A DNA stretch of 64,000 nt from an uncultured Bacteroidales bacterium (GCA_958418815.1 CATZGB010000009.1:19606-83605); one strand, 5' to 3'; numbered from the stretch's first letter, positions 1 through 9,734 are shown. Notes: a model not told the origin generated them from the sequence alone. Numbers and translations: made by a program.

Positions 1-961
1 GGCTCTTGCCGTTGTACTCGCTGCGGGTGATGACGATGCGGCGGCTGACAACCGACGCGGGGGAAACCTCCTCCCACTGGTCGTCGCCCATCTCGACCGA
101 CGGGCCCACCACGCTCTCGAAGCTCTCGAGGTCGGTGGCCGACATCACCACATAGAGCTTGTCGCCCACACGGATCTGGGTGGTCGACTTGGGGATGATT
201 ATGGTGCCGTCCTGCTGCATGAGGCGCGAGACGACAAACTCGGTATGGATGATCTGATGGAGCTGCACCAGGGTCTTGCCGTTGATGAGCTGGTTGGTCA
301 CCTCGATAGAGGCCAGATGGGGCTTGGCGGTCGCGTCCTCGGCCTCCTTCTCCATCCGGCTGATCTCATCGTCGACTTTCACGCGGAAGATGAACTTCAC
401 CAGCAGCATGGATGTTATGATACCGATGACCCCAAGGGGATAGGCGGCGGCGTAACCCATCGACATGCGGTTGACGGCGTCGGCCACGGCCTCAGGCGCG
501 CCGGCCAGCGACTGCTGCGCGGCTGCCAGACCGGGGGTGTTGGTGACGGCTCCCGACATCACGCCGACAAGCACCGACATGTCGGTCTGCCCGTCGATGA
601 AGAAGATGGCCACGGTGATGGCCACATTGAGCAGGATGCCCAACACGGCGAGCATATTGAGCCTCACGCCCCCCTCCTTGAACGAGGAGAAGAACGCCGG
701 GCCCACCTGCAGACCGATGGCGAAGATAAACAGGATGAGGCCGAACTCCCTGACAAACTTAAGCACCTCGGCATCGACCGTGTAGCCGAAATGCCCCATA
801 AGGATGCCGACAAACAACACGAAGGTCACCCCCAGCGAGATGCCCGCTATCTTCACCTTTCCGATAAAGATACCCGCCGCGATCACAAACGAAAGCAGCA
901 TCAGCGTCGACGCCAGGGAGGTGTTTCCGGGGCAAAGGATGCCCACATCAAAAAAATCCAT
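1..961 (-). CDS. Putative AspT/YidE/YbjL-family transporter, 3' end outside window
   Basis: Reading in from an ATG at 961 gives 320 codons that run off the left edge, so only the N-terminal part is present. The protein starts with several hydrophobic segments, including a glycine-rich stretch with GAVTNTPGLAAA (around residue 145), the signature of the aspartate:alanine antiporter / YidE-YbjL duplication family. From about residue 210 a soluble section with VGDKLYVVMS resembles an RCK_C (TrkA-C) regulatory domain, which sits between the two membrane halves in this family. A second membrane half is therefore expected beyond the edge. The substrate cannot be told from the sequence. A TAACTTTG box lies upstream at 1039-1046. 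Confidence 0.85.
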   Translation of the reverse strand, partial: MDFFDVGILCPGNTSLASTLMLLSFVIAAGIFIGKVKIAGISLGVTFVLFVGILMGHFGYTVDAEVLKFVREFGLILFIFAIGLQVGPAFFSSFKEGGVRLNMLAVLGILLNVAITVAIFFIDGQTDMSVLVGVMSGAVTNTPGLAAAQQSLAGAPEAVADAVNRMSMGYAAAYPLGVIGIITSMLLVKFIFRVKVDDEISRMEKEAEDATAKPHLASIEVTNQLINGKTLVQLHQIIHTEFVVSRLMQQDGTIIIPKSTTQIRVGDKLYVVMSATDLESFESVVGPSVEMGDDQWEEVSPASVVSRRIVITRSEYNGKS

Positions 962-1038
962 AGATAAAACTGAATCAAAAACCGGCGACACGGGCACATC
1001 CCGCGCAGCCTTATTCTAAAAAACCTTTTTTACGGCTG

Positions 1039-1046
1039 CAAAGTTA
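1039..1046 (-). promoter_or_regulatory. -7 box of Bacteroidales promoter for the transporter
   Basis: TAACTTTG on the minus strand, 78 bp upstream of the ATG at 961, matches the TAnnTTTG consensus. No good TTTG box is visible at the expected distance upstream, so this is half a promoter by sequence. Confidence 0.45.
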
Positions 1047-1183
1047 CGCATTTCCCGCGACATACGCCTACCCCGTCCCCAAAAATCTATGCGACGGCCG
1101 CATCACGTCCCCCTCCACGCATCCTCCATGCCCCCCTCCACGCATCTTCCCTCGCCTCTCCGGGGGGATGACGGCAAACGAAA

Positions 1184-1218
1184 GCCGCCCCGGCGGTCAT
1201 GAAACCTGCCGGGGCGGC
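1184..1218 (-). terminator. Rho-independent terminator of the 1138-aa secreted protein gene
   Basis: An 11-bp GC-rich perfect stem (1184-1194 with 1208-1218) is followed on the minus strand by TTTCGTTTG. It lies about 65 bp past the stop codon at 1285. The 962-1284 interval otherwise holds only the transporter promoter box. Confidence 0.75.
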
Positions 1219-1284
1219 CATTGTATAGTAAGTAAGAGTCAAAGAATTCCAGAGGATGCGGTCATGCCTCTGTCAGCCGGCTCA

Positions 1285-4200
1285 TCAGCGGACAACCACC
1301 TTGGCCACCTTGTCGCCCTGACGGCGCAGGTAGATGCCGGGGGCGGGAGCGCCCTGGACGCGCACACCTGAGATGGTGTAGTACTCGGCGTCGCCGTCGG
1401 CCACCATGTCGGCGGCAACATTCTCAACGCCGGAGATGGCGTTCTTTGCGTCAAGCTCGGCGGAGATGGGGGTGCTGCGGCTGTAATGGCTCAGGGCGAA
1501 ACCGTCGAGGTCGGCGGGGAGGTCGGCAGCCATGGCTGCAGCCTTGCGGGGAGCCGAGTTGCCCTCCTCTTCCACTGTGAACGAGGGCTTGGTCTCATAG
1601 AGGAAGGGGTAGATGGCATAGACGAGGCCATTGACAGTCTTGGACTCGAGGAGCGACTTGTCGCTCTTGTCGGTGTACTTGCTCAGGTAGACAGGCACGT
1701 TGACACCATCCTGGATGATCTTCGACGACCAGTCGTTTGCCCCGCCCTCGAAGTCATAGTTGCTGAAGTCGGAATTGTCAGACATCACCAGCGGGGTCCA
1801 TCCCTCAAGCACGGAGGTGCTGTAAGCCTCCTGGAGATCGTAACCGTTGTGGATGATGTGGACGCGGCGCGATGTGTCGAAAGTCGGGTCGTCAAACTCA
1901 AACGAGATGTCGCCATACACATTGTAGCCGGAGGAGACGCTCATGCTGATATCGTCGATGAGGACACCATACACCCCGTCATAGTCCATGGCATACTTGG
2001 CATTGTTGATGAAGCCGGTCGGGGCGGGCATGTCGGCGTCAACCTCCACCTTTGCCTCACCTCGGCGGGAGTGGAAAGTCAGGCCGGTACCGTTGCGGCC
2101 GGAGCGGGCGATGTCGGTGTACATGGCGCGCATCTCGATGTCGTTGGATGTGGCCAGGGGCATGTAGTTGAGGTGGATGCGGCCGGGTTTGCCGTGGTAG
2201 CTGACAACCTCGTCACCATTCATCGACACGGTGTACTGGATGTCGAATCCGGCGTTGTTGATGTCAAGGCCCTTTGCGCCGCTGATGGTCAGCGTGCCCT
2301 CGCAGGTGTTGACCTTGTCCATCGGGATGTGGCCGTTGTGTGAGGCCAGCGAGAGGTGGTTGTAGTGGCGGTGGAGCGACTTGGCCTGGTCTGCGCTGAG
2401 GGTCACAGGAACCACATTCGCGTCACTGACAGTCACTGAGGGGTTGGGGTCGAAGTTGACCAGGGTCACGGTGCGGCAGGTGTCATGGGTGTCGATCACG
2501 ACGTAATACTGGCCGGGAGTGAGGCTTGTGCCGTCGATTGTCCAGTTGTACTGGTTGTAGTTGCAATACTTCACCGAGGTGTTGGTGTCAAACACGGTGC
2601 AGTTCACATCCTGGCCCATTGAGCTGCTTTCCCTTATATTGAGGCTGTATGAACCTGCGGGATAAACAAACTGGTCATCAACGCCCACTATACCGAGGTC
2701 GAATGTCGCCCAGTCGCGGGCGTCGTTGGTCATACCCTCTGTGGCATGGGCCTTGTAATATCCGGCGTTCACCCATGACATCTTGAAGAAAGTCCGCAGG
2801 GTTCCGGTGATGTTGACAGGGATATAAAAACAGCTCCCATCCTGGTTGACATACTTCATAGGCTCGGCAGGGGTCCAGGAAAGGCCCTCAATCGCTCCTT
2901 CTCCCACAAGGTAAAGCGCCGGACGCCCCTGCGCGTCAAGCTCGGCAAATTCAGACCAGCTCATGTAGGTCTGGACTGCATACTGCAGGTTGTTTCCGCG
3001 CTTGGCGGTGGCGTAGATGAACTCGGTCCATCGGCCCTGGTTGAACTTCTCGGAATTCGAGGCGCGGAATACCGACCATCCATTTTTACCCTGGAACGAG
3101 AATTCGACATTGTTGCCCTCAAGGCTTTCCTGGTCGCTCATCATGTAGCGGTAGATCTGGTATTTCGCGCTCACCAGCTCCATCTTGTGGGCGTCGTCGC
3201 GCACCAGGCCGCCGATGTAGTAGTCATCTTTCATGACATTGCAATACACAGGGGTCGCGCCACCGTTCACACCCTCATAGAGGAGGTCCTCCTTGAGGTG
3301 GAAATAGAGGTATTTGTCGCCGGCCTCAGGCTCTACCGGCGAGAGGTCGGTCTCGTGCCTGGTCGCGCCATTGGTGTAATAGCCGTTGTTGTGGAAGAGG
3401 ACATCTTCGACATATTGCTTCTCGTTGCCCTTTTCGCCGTTCCAGATAAGCAGCTTCTCGGGTTTCTTGTCCCATGAGAAGTTAAGTACATAGAGGGGGT
3501 AGTATTTACCGTCACGGTAGATGAATTTGCCGGTGGGCTGCATCTTGATGGCGTCATCTTTACCCCAGGGCTTGAATGTGGTGGCGCTTGCGCCATCACC
3601 AATCCAGATATGCACATATAAGTCGGTGCCTACATTGTTGCGGTCGTAGAAGTAGATGGTGTAGTCGGTCTCGCCGGGCTGCTCGATTGCGCCGCCTGAG
3701 ACAGAGAGGGTGTTGTCGGCCACATTCAGGACGAAAGTCACCGCGCCCTTGAGACCCTCGGCGAAAGTGATGTCTCCGCCCTGGGTGGTGGTCATGTTGT
3801 AAGTCTTCGCGTTGCCGTCGTAAGCAGAGGTGTTTGACGCGCCCCTCCACTCTCCGTCGACATGGAGTCCGGCCTTTGTGCCGGTCTCGTCACCGAGGAA
3901 TTCGAGAGTATACGAGTAGTTGTTCTCCTCGTTGAGAAGCATGCCTACAAAAGTGTCGCCGTTGCGGAAGTTGGTCCACAGCTCGTAAACGGTGGTGGGA
4001 ACTACTTCGCCAACCTCCTCCACAGTGAGGACATCGCCTGACACTGAGAACTTGACAGTGCCTTTGTATCCGGCAACAATAGTGTTGTTGCCCGAGTTAC
4101 CCGATATCTTCCAGGTGATAGTCTCTCCACTGAAAGCGATTTTTCCGGCATAGAAGTTATTATTGGCATCAACGATACCATACTCCTGCGCACCCTGGGT

Positions 4201-4701
4201 GCCGTCAAAGGTGTACTCAAAGGGGAGATTGACAAGCTGCCAGTTGTCGGTGAAAGATCCTTTCAGCTTGTAGGTGGTTGTCACCTGGCCTCCGCCTGCG
4301 CCGCCACTGAAGTCTGCATTTTCACTGAGTTCAATGAGTGAGAAGTCTGACTTCACACGGACATACAGATAGTTGTCTGTCAGAATGAATTTGTGAAGAT
4401 TACCATCTGTCCCAGTCGTCAATGCCACAGATTTGATTCCGTCATTTGTTGTCCAAGTATCAGAAACACGGCGAAGGATAGAGCCATTGAATCCGTCCCA
4501 TCCATTACTATTGGACTTGGACATTTGGAATTCCTTATTTTGGGGTGCCTTGAAAGAATAGTACCCATTTGACTCATTGACTACCAGTGCATTGTCAGCC
4601 TCCCAGCTTCCTAACGCGGAGTCATCCCCGCATACATAAAGCTGCGCTTGCGCCGTCATGGCTACAATTGCACCTACCAACAAGAGTAGAAGCTTTTTCA
4701 T
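1285..4701 (-). CDS. Large secreted multidomain protein with T9SS-like C-terminal domain
   Basis: 1138 aa. The N-terminus is a signal peptide ending in AMTAQAQ. The first 120 residues (QLYVCGDDSALGSW, GFNGS) match the N-terminal domain of the protein at 8145-9734, so the two are paralogues there. Next come beta-rich segments resembling SusE/SusF-type carbohydrate-binding modules, then a long region with no recognisable family. The last 37 residues (YYTISGVRV, APGIYLRR, KVAKVVVR) have the pattern of a short type A T9SS sorting domain. It is probably an outer-surface or secreted glycan-associated protein; the ligand is unknown. The leader is long (about 260 nt from the candidate -7 box at 4963). 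Confidence 0.75.
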   Translation of the reverse strand: MKKLLLLLVGAIVAMTAQAQLYVCGDDSALGSWEADNALVVNESNGYYSFKAPQNKEFQMSKSNSNGWDGFNGSILRRVSDTWTTNDGIKSVALTTGTDGNLHKFILTDNYLYVRVKSDFSLIELSENADFSGGAGGGQVTTTYKLKGSFTDNWQLVNLPFEYTFDGTQGAQEYGIVDANNNFYAGKIAFSGETITWKISGNSGNNTIVAGYKGTVKFSVSGDVLTVEEVGEVVPTTVYELWTNFRNGDTFVGMLLNEENNYSYTLEFLGDETGTKAGLHVDGEWRGASNTSAYDGNAKTYNMTTTQGGDITFAEGLKGAVTFVLNVADNTLSVSGGAIEQPGETDYTIYFYDRNNVGTDLYVHIWIGDGASATTFKPWGKDDAIKMQPTGKFIYRDGKYYPLYVLNFSWDKKPEKLLIWNGEKGNEKQYVEDVLFHNNGYYTNGATRHETDLSPVEPEAGDKYLYFHLKEDLLYEGVNGGATPVYCNVMKDDYYIGGLVRDDAHKMELVSAKYQIYRYMMSDQESLEGNNVEFSFQGKNGWSVFRASNSEKFNQGRWTEFIYATAKRGNNLQYAVQTYMSWSEFAELDAQGRPALYLVGEGAIEGLSWTPAEPMKYVNQDGSCFYIPVNITGTLRTFFKMSWVNAGYYKAHATEGMTNDARDWATFDLGIVGVDDQFVYPAGSYSLNIRESSSMGQDVNCTVFDTNTSVKYCNYNQYNWTIDGTSLTPGQYYVVIDTHDTCRTVTLVNFDPNPSVTVSDANVVPVTLSADQAKSLHRHYNHLSLASHNGHIPMDKVNTCEGTLTISGAKGLDINNAGFDIQYTVSMNGDEVVSYHGKPGRIHLNYMPLATSNDIEMRAMYTDIARSGRNGTGLTFHSRRGEAKVEVDADMPAPTGFINNAKYAMDYDGVYGVLIDDISMSVSSGYNVYGDISFEFDDPTFDTSRRVHIIHNGYDLQEAYSTSVLEGWTPLVMSDNSDFSNYDFEGGANDWSSKIIQDGVNVPVYLSKYTDKSDKSLLESKTVNGLVYAIYPFLYETKPSFTVEEEGNSAPRKAAAMAADLPADLDGFALSHYSRSTPISAELDAKNAISGVENVAADMVADGDAEYYTISGVRVQGAPAPGIYLRRQGDKVAKVVVR

Positions 4702-4962
4702 GATAGAAAAGTGAATTTAGTAAGATAAGTTAAAGAAAAACAGTTAATTGTTCGAGTTCAAGAGATGGAGAGAGCCGTCGACAAGCAGACTTGGCAAAAG
4801 CCCTGTCTGGTGTCATTGTTTATGAAGAGTAAGAGTTTTTCGTAAGAGTCGTTACAGAGTCATAGATGAATGTAGCAACCTGGCTGGGGAAGTGTGGCCC
4901 GCGTCAGGTGTCACGGTGGTAGATTTCAGGGCGATTAGGACACTATGTCTTCATCGCGCTGG

Positions 4963-4970
4963 CAAAGGTA
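4963..4970 (-). promoter_or_regulatory. Candidate -7 box for the 1138-aa secreted protein
   Basis: TACCTTTG on the minus strand fits TAnnTTTG. A TTTG lies at 4996-4999 (25 bp spacing, wider than usual). If real, the mRNA has an untranslated leader of about 260 nt. Confidence 0.4.
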
Positions 4971-5311
4971 ATCAAAAAATAACTGAATTTTCACCCAAAT
5001 GTGTTAATATTTATTAAAGCAAATGATTATTTTCTTAAACCAGCCCCATGACACGCCATATGCCCGCGCGCCATATGCCGACAATGATGTTTGGGACAAG
5101 AGAATGAGATGAAAACCATTGGGAGCGAAGCGACCAAATCTGTGGAATCCGTGAAATCTGCGAGAAATCCTGTTAGATTCAGAAAATCAAGGTGAATTTC
5201 GGGGGGAGGCATCATCCAGGAGACAGGCTCCCGGAACCATCCGAGAAATGTGTCTCAGGCATCATCCAGGTGTGTGTTCCCCGTACAATCCCCATATATA
5301 TGGTTCGCCCA

Positions 5312-5564
5312 CGAATCCGTAGGATTCATTAACTATTAGCCGGGGGTTGGCGGCCCCCTGGCCGGTAACCCCCGGTCACCACGCCCGGCGGGAGATTCTG
5401 AAAGAATCTTTTATAGACATTGCCTTTAAATGAGGTTGTCTATATAAAAGATTCTTTCAGAATCTCACGCCTGATGTCTGCAACCCCGGGTTGCCGCTTG
5501 GTCGCCCACAAGGGGCTCCCGCGCGCCAACCCGGGGCTAATAATTAATGAATCCTCCGGATTCG
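5312..5564 (+). repeat. Cloverleaf palindromic repeat, copy A
   Basis: 253 bp. The outer arms 5312-5341 and 5535-5564 are complementary at 28 of 30 positions. Inside are three hairpins in order: a 9-bp stem (5340-5348 with 5367-5375) holding a small GGCC/GGCC hairpin; a long AT-rich stem built on GATTCTGAAAGAATC; and a 9-bp CCCCGGGTT/AACCCGGGG stem. A conserved left flank (gtgttccccgtaca to ggttcgccca) precedes it. One tail unit follows, then a stretch shared with copy F (gcatcag, caaacg, ttaactga). It lies in the 1.46-kb gene-free interval 4702-6164. Confidence 0.9.
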
Positions 5565-5744
5565 CTGACGGATTCAATGCAAACACGTGAGGATTCGATG
5601 CCGTGTTAGTGTGCGGTTTTGGTAATTATCCGCATCAGACAAACGCACTTAACTGATTGCCATAAGCGATTTTACGCACTGACAAATCTACTGTTTCAGC
5701 TAATGAGTGTTCCCCGTACAACCCCCATATAAATGGTTCGCCCA

Positions 5745-5997
5745 CGAATCCGTAGGATTCATTAACTATTAGCCGGGGGTTGGCGGCCCCCTGGCCGGTA
5801 ACCCCCGGTCACCACGCCCGGCGGGAGATTCTGAAAGAATCTTTTATAGACATTGCCTTTAGATGAGGTTGTCTATATAAAAGATTCTTTCAGAATCTCA
5901 CGCCTGATGTCAACAACCCCGGGTTACCGCTTGGTCGCCCGCAAGGGGCTCCCGCGCGCCAACCCGGGGCTAATGGTTAATGAATCCTCCGGATTCG
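5745..5997 (+). repeat. Cloverleaf palindromic repeat, copy B
   Basis: 253 bp, same orientation and nearly identical to copy A, offset 433 bp. In the outer right arm, TGG replaces TAA, giving a wobble pair where copy A has a mismatch. The left flank matches copy A (gagtgttccccgtacaa). It ends about 95 bp before the terminator of pckA. Confidence 0.9.
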
Positions 5998-6082
5998 CGG
6001 ACGGATTCAATGACGACAAAAATGGATTCAATCCGGATTCGCGGACGGATTCAATGCAAACAGGTGAGGATTCGATGCCGTG
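5994..6082 (+). repeat. Two 44-bp tail repeats next to copy B
   Basis: The unit begins TTCGCGGACGGATTCAATG and ends AATCCGGA. The first unit is 5994-6037; the second starts at 6038 and diverges into the version seen after copy A (aggattcgatgccgtg). Confidence 0.75.
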
Positions 6083-6091
6083 TTAAAACCA

Positions 6092-6137
6092 AGGCGTCCG
6101 CCGTCTCCCGCGAAAAGGGGAGCATCGGCGGACGCCT
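6092..6137 (-). terminator. Rho-independent terminator of pckA
   Basis: A 12-bp perfect stem (6092-6103 with 6126-6137) is followed on the minus strand by TTGGTTTTAA. It lies 28 bp beyond the pckA stop codon. Confidence 0.8.
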
Positions 6138-6164
6138 GATAGATGATTATTCAGCGGTCAGCGA

Positions 6165-7766
6165 TCAGAGCTGGGGACCGGCGGCAACGAGAGCCTTGCC
6201 AGCCTCGTTGTTCTCAAACTTCTTGAAGTTGTTGATGAACATCTCGGCGAGCTTGGTTGCCTTGGTAGTCCACTCGGCAGCGTCGGCGTAGGTGTCGCGG
6301 GGATCGAGGATCTTGGGATCAACGCCGGGAAGCTCGGTGGGCACGGTGAAGTCGAAGATGGGAATCTGCTTGGTGGGAGCGCTCAGGATTGCGCCGTCAA
6401 GGATAGCGTCGATGATGCCGCGGGTGTCCTTGATGGAGATGCGCTTGCCGGTGCCGTTCCAGCCGGTGTTGACCAGGTAAGCCTTGGCGCCTGATTTCTC
6501 CATCTTCTTGACGAGCTCCTCAGCGTACTTGGTGGGGTGGAGGCTAAGGAATGCAGCGCCGAAGCATGCGGAGAAGGTGGGGGTGGGCTCGGTGATACCG
6601 CGCTCTGTGCCGGCGAGCTTCGAGGTGAAGCCCGAGAGGAAGTAATACTTGGTCTGCTCGGGGGTCAGGATCGAAACGGGGGGCAGAACGCCGAAAGCGT
6701 CGGCCGACAGGAAGATGACGTTCTTGGCGGCGGGGCCGTGGCTGCCCGGGGCGATTTTCTCGATGTGCTCGATGGGGTAGGAAACGCGGGTGTTCTCGGT
6801 GACAGACTTGTCGGCGAAGTCGATCTTGCCGTTCTCGTCTACGGTCACGTTCTCGAGCAGGGCGTTGCGGCGGATTGCCTTGTAGATATCGGGCTCAGAC
6901 TCCTTGTCGAGGTTGATTACCTTGGCGTAGCAGCCGCCCTCGTAGTTGAAGACGCCGTTGTCGTCCCATCCGTGCTCGTCGTCACCGATGAGCAGACGCT
7001 TGGGGTCGGTGGAGAGGGTGGTCTTGCCGGTTCCGGAGAGGCCGAAGAAGATGGCGGTGTTCTCGCCGTTCATGTCGGTGTTTGCCGAGCAGTGCATGGA
7101 GGCCATGCCGCGCAGGGGGAGGTAGTAGTTCATGATGGAGAACATACCCTTCTTCATCTCGCCGCCATACCAGGTGTTGATGATTACCTGCATCTTCTGG
7201 GTGAGGTTGAAGGCCACGCAGGTCTCGGAGTTGATGCCGAGTTCCTTCCAGTTCTCGACCTTTGCCTTGGAGGCGTTCATGACCACGAAGTCGGGGGTGA
7301 AGTTCTCCAGCTCATCCTTGGTGGGGCGCACGAACATGTTGGTCACGAAGTGGGCCTGCCATGCCACCTCCATGATGAAGCGTACAGCCAGACGGGTGTC
7401 CTTGTTGGTGCCGCAGAAAGCGTCAACGACGTAGAGGGGCTTGTCGGAAAGCTCCTTGTCGGCGATGGCCTTGAGGGCGTCCCATGTGGCGGGGGTGATG
7501 GGCTTGTTGTCGTTCTTGTATTCGTCAGAGGTCCACCAGATGGTGTTCTTCGAAACCTCGTCTTCCACGAAGAACTTGTCTTTGGGGGAACGGCCGGTGT
7601 AGATGCCGGTCATGACGTTCACCGCGCCGAGCTCGGTGTCCTGGCCTTTCTCGTAGCCTTCGAGGCCGGGCTTGGTCTCGTCGATGAAGAGTTCGTCCCA
7701 GGAGGGGTTGTGGTAGATCTTGGGGGTTCCGGTGATACCGTACTGGGTTAAATCAATCTTGCTCAT
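6165..7766 (-). CDS. pckA: Phosphoenolpyruvate carboxykinase (ATP)
   Basis: 533 aa from the ATG at 7766 (MSKIDLTQYG), the usual family length; the frame runs open further upstream but lacks family similarity there. It interconverts oxaloacetate plus ATP with phosphoenolpyruvate plus CO2. In fermenting Bacteroidales the carboxylating direction commonly feeds the succinate/propionate branch. The P-loop GLSGTGKTTLS (around residue 245) and the kinase-2 metal-binding stretch GDDEHGWDDNG are intact, as is the substrate-binding YHNPSWDELF-like N-terminus. It is a single gene with its own promoter (7859-7887) and terminator (6092-6137), flanked by two genes for paralogous secreted proteins. Confidence 0.97.
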   Translation of the reverse strand: MSKIDLTQYGITGTPKIYHNPSWDELFIDETKPGLEGYEKGQDTELGAVNVMTGIYTGRSPKDKFFVEDEVSKNTIWWTSDEYKNDNKPITPATWDALKAIADKELSDKPLYVVDAFCGTNKDTRLAVRFIMEVAWQAHFVTNMFVRPTKDELENFTPDFVVMNASKAKVENWKELGINSETCVAFNLTQKMQVIINTWYGGEMKKGMFSIMNYYLPLRGMASMHCSANTDMNGENTAIFFGLSGTGKTTLSTDPKRLLIGDDEHGWDDNGVFNYEGGCYAKVINLDKESEPDIYKAIRRNALLENVTVDENGKIDFADKSVTENTRVSYPIEHIEKIAPGSHGPAAKNVIFLSADAFGVLPPVSILTPEQTKYYFLSGFTSKLAGTERGITEPTPTFSACFGAAFLSLHPTKYAEELVKKMEKSGAKAYLVNTGWNGTGKRISIKDTRGIIDAILDGAILSAPTKQIPIFDFTVPTELPGVDPKILDPRDTYADAAEWTTKATKLAEMFINNFKKFENNEAGKALVAAGPQL

Positions 7767-7858
7767 TTTGATATGTTGATAACTGTTATATGTGTTGTCG
7801 ACTGTCGTTGCGGAGATAGCCGGGGGCGGCAATCAGTCGCCGCCTTGTTATTCGGCTA

Positions 7859-7887
7859 CAAAGTTACGCAATTTTTTTTAATTCAAA
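7859..7887 (-). promoter_or_regulatory. Promoter of pckA
   Basis: On the minus strand a TTTG (7884-7887) precedes TAACTTTG (7859-7866) by 17 bp, slightly short of the usual 19-21. This gives a leader of about 90 nt. Confidence 0.6.
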
Positions 7888-8016
7888 GCGATTTAAGGAA
7901 ATTTTTCCTTAATCCGGCCTTGGCGACAGAAAAATGCCAGGCTCGCCTATTTACAACAACATCGGAGGCGCCTCCGGAGGTTAAATTAGGTTAAATTTCA
8001 TATGTTTTAGGATTGT

Positions 8017-8050
8017 TTTGCCATCGGCAGGGAAAAAGTTCGTAAATTTG
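8017..8050 (+). promoter_or_regulatory. Promoter of the SusE/F-like gene, divergent from pckA
   Basis: TTTG (8017-8020) and TAAATTTG (8043-8050) are 22 bp apart, leaving a leader of about 88 nt before the ATG at 8145. The 7767-8144 interval thus holds two divergent promoters and nothing else recognisable. Confidence 0.6.
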
Positions 8051-8144
8051 GCGGTGTTATCAAGCCTCCGCCTGAAATCTATACCAAAGCAGAGATTTAA
8101 TACCATTACTTACATATCCAAACTTTAAATTTTCAACTACCAGC

Positions 8145-9734
8145 ATGAAAAAAACTCTACTCATGATGGCTGCCGCTCTGACCGCGTGGTCGGCAAGCGC
8201 ACAGCTCTATGTGACCGGCGACAATGTCGAGGGACAGCCCGCAGTATGGGATCCCGCCAGCACCCTGGTCGTGACCTCGGAAAACGGCGAATACACGTTT
8301 GAGGCCACCGGCGGTTTCAAGATTTCCATCGCCCAGGGCACATGGAATGACTTCAACGGAGGCGCATACCAGCTCGCCGGAGCCTGGAACAAGGGCACAA
8401 CCACCGCGACCTCCACTCTGCGACAGGGCGACGGCAACATCACCACGCCCATGAGCAACGTGAAGATCAAATACACCGTCAAGGATGACATGTCGGCTAT
8501 CACCGCCACCCTCCCCGCCGGCTACTCTTTCAGCGAGGCCGATGCCCCCGACTTCTACCTTATCGGCGACTTCAACGGCTGGACCCTGGCCGACGCCGCC
8601 TGCAAGATGACCGCCAACGGGAATGTCTACACCATCACCGTGGCCGACGGCATCACCGTGGCTGCTGCCGAAGGCTGGAAAATCAACAACGGTGCCTGGG
8701 ACCTCGACTTCGGACAGGGCGAGGAGGGAATGCCCGTGGCCGGCACCCTCTACAACCTCGCAGCCGGAGGTGCCAACCTGACCACCTCTGTGGCCGCCGG
8801 CTCCACCATCACCTTCACATACAACGAGGGAGGAGTGTCAACCCTCCTCATCAGCAGCAATGGCGGCGGTGGCGGCGACGACACCCCCGTCGACACCCCC
8901 GCCCAGCTCTATGTGGTAGGCTCGCTCGCAACCAGCATGTGGGAACCCGCGACCGCTGTACTTATGAACAAGGACGGCAATGTGTTCACCGCCACTGACA
9001 TCGAGCTTGTAGGCGAGGCAAACTTCAGCTTCCTCACCGCCCAGTCTTGGGACGAGCCCCGCTACGGCGGCCTCGTTGACAACGAGGATGTGACTTTCGA
9101 CGGCGACGTGGCCACCGTGACAATCGTCCCCGGCGCCAACGCCATCAAGGCCCTCCCCGGCAAGTACAACATGACCCTCACCTTCGCCGCTGGCGGCAAC
9201 ACCCTCAAGCTGGAGAAAGCAGGTGAAATCGTTGTTGTGGAAGACCTCGTCCTCACCGGCTCCTTCAACGAATGGGCAATGAACGACGCGGCATACAAGA
9301 TGGCCAAGGATGGCGACACCTACACCATCACCATCCCCTCCATCGAGGCCGGCGCCGAGTTCAAGGTGAAGACCGCCGAAGACAACTGGCTCACCAGCTG
9401 GGGAGCTGAAGGCCCCGAAGGTGACGAGACCGCTCCCGCCGTGGCAGTGACCCTCAACACCCCCATGAACGCCTGGACCGGCTCGTTCAACAACTTCCTC
9501 GTGGCTGAGGCCATCACCAACGCCACCATCACCTTTGTCAAGAGCAACGAGGCATCTGTGGCCTCCACCCTCACCATCTCCGGCACCTCTGCCATCGAGG
9601 CAGTAGAGGCCGCTGCCGCCGAGGCTCCCGCCCAGTACTTCAACCTCCAGGGCATCCGCGTTCTCGCTCCCGAGGCCGGCCAGCTCTACATCGTCAACCG
9701 CGCAGGCAAGGTTTCCAAGGAAATCGCCCGCTAA
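8145..9734 (+). CDS. Secreted SusE/SusF-like glycan-binding protein with T9SS-like C-terminal domain
   Basis: 529 aa. The signal peptide ends at SASA, with no lipobox. The N-terminal domain (QLYVTGDNVEGQPAVW, DFNGG) is homologous to that of the 1138-aa protein at 1285-4701. Two repeats follow with the SusE/SusF-type outer-membrane starch-binding pattern (FYLIGDFNGW around residue 143; LVLTGSFNEW around residue 368). A short GGGGGDDTP linker around residue 243 separates modules. The end (YFNLQGIRV, GQLYIVNR, GKVSKEIAR) is a short sorting-domain pattern. No susC/susD neighbours are present, so this is an orphan surface glycan-binding candidate rather than part of a PUL. Confidence 0.75.
   Translation: MKKTLLMMAAALTAWSASAQLYVTGDNVEGQPAVWDPASTLVVTSENGEYTFEATGGFKISIAQGTWNDFNGGAYQLAGAWNKGTTTATSTLRQGDGNITTPMSNVKIKYTVKDDMSAITATLPAGYSFSEADAPDFYLIGDFNGWTLADAACKMTANGNVYTITVADGITVAAAEGWKINNGAWDLDFGQGEEGMPVAGTLYNLAAGGANLTTSVAAGSTITFTYNEGGVSTLLISSNGGGGGDDTPVDTPAQLYVVGSLATSMWEPATAVLMNKDGNVFTATDIELVGEANFSFLTAQSWDEPRYGGLVDNEDVTFDGDVATVTIVPGANAIKALPGKYNMTLTFAAGGNTLKLEKAGEIVVVEDLVLTGSFNEWAMNDAAYKMAKDGDTYTITIPSIEAGAEFKVKTAEDNWLTSWGAEGPEGDETAPAVAVTLNTPMNAWTGSFNNFLVAEAITNATITFVKSNEASVASTLTISGTSAIEAVEAAAAEAPAQYFNLQGIRVLAPEAGQLYIVNRAGKVSKEIAR

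Noticed and set aside
1486..2343. 285-codon open frame opposite the 1138-aa secreted protein
   Set aside because: Antisense shadow; valine/aspartate/glycine-rich with no domain.
5853..6086. Open reading frame (TTG start, about 60-77 aa, containing YIKDSFR and LVARKGLPRANPGL) that recurs in repeat copies A, B, F and G
   Set aside because: It crosses the hairpins, is open on both strands, has no ribosome-binding site, and its conservation follows from the DNA palindrome. Copies C and D have altered the loop where it starts.
6537..7751. 404-codon open frame opposite pckA
   Set aside because: Antisense shadow of an intact, certain gene; composition is biased to Gly/Val/Leu/Asp.
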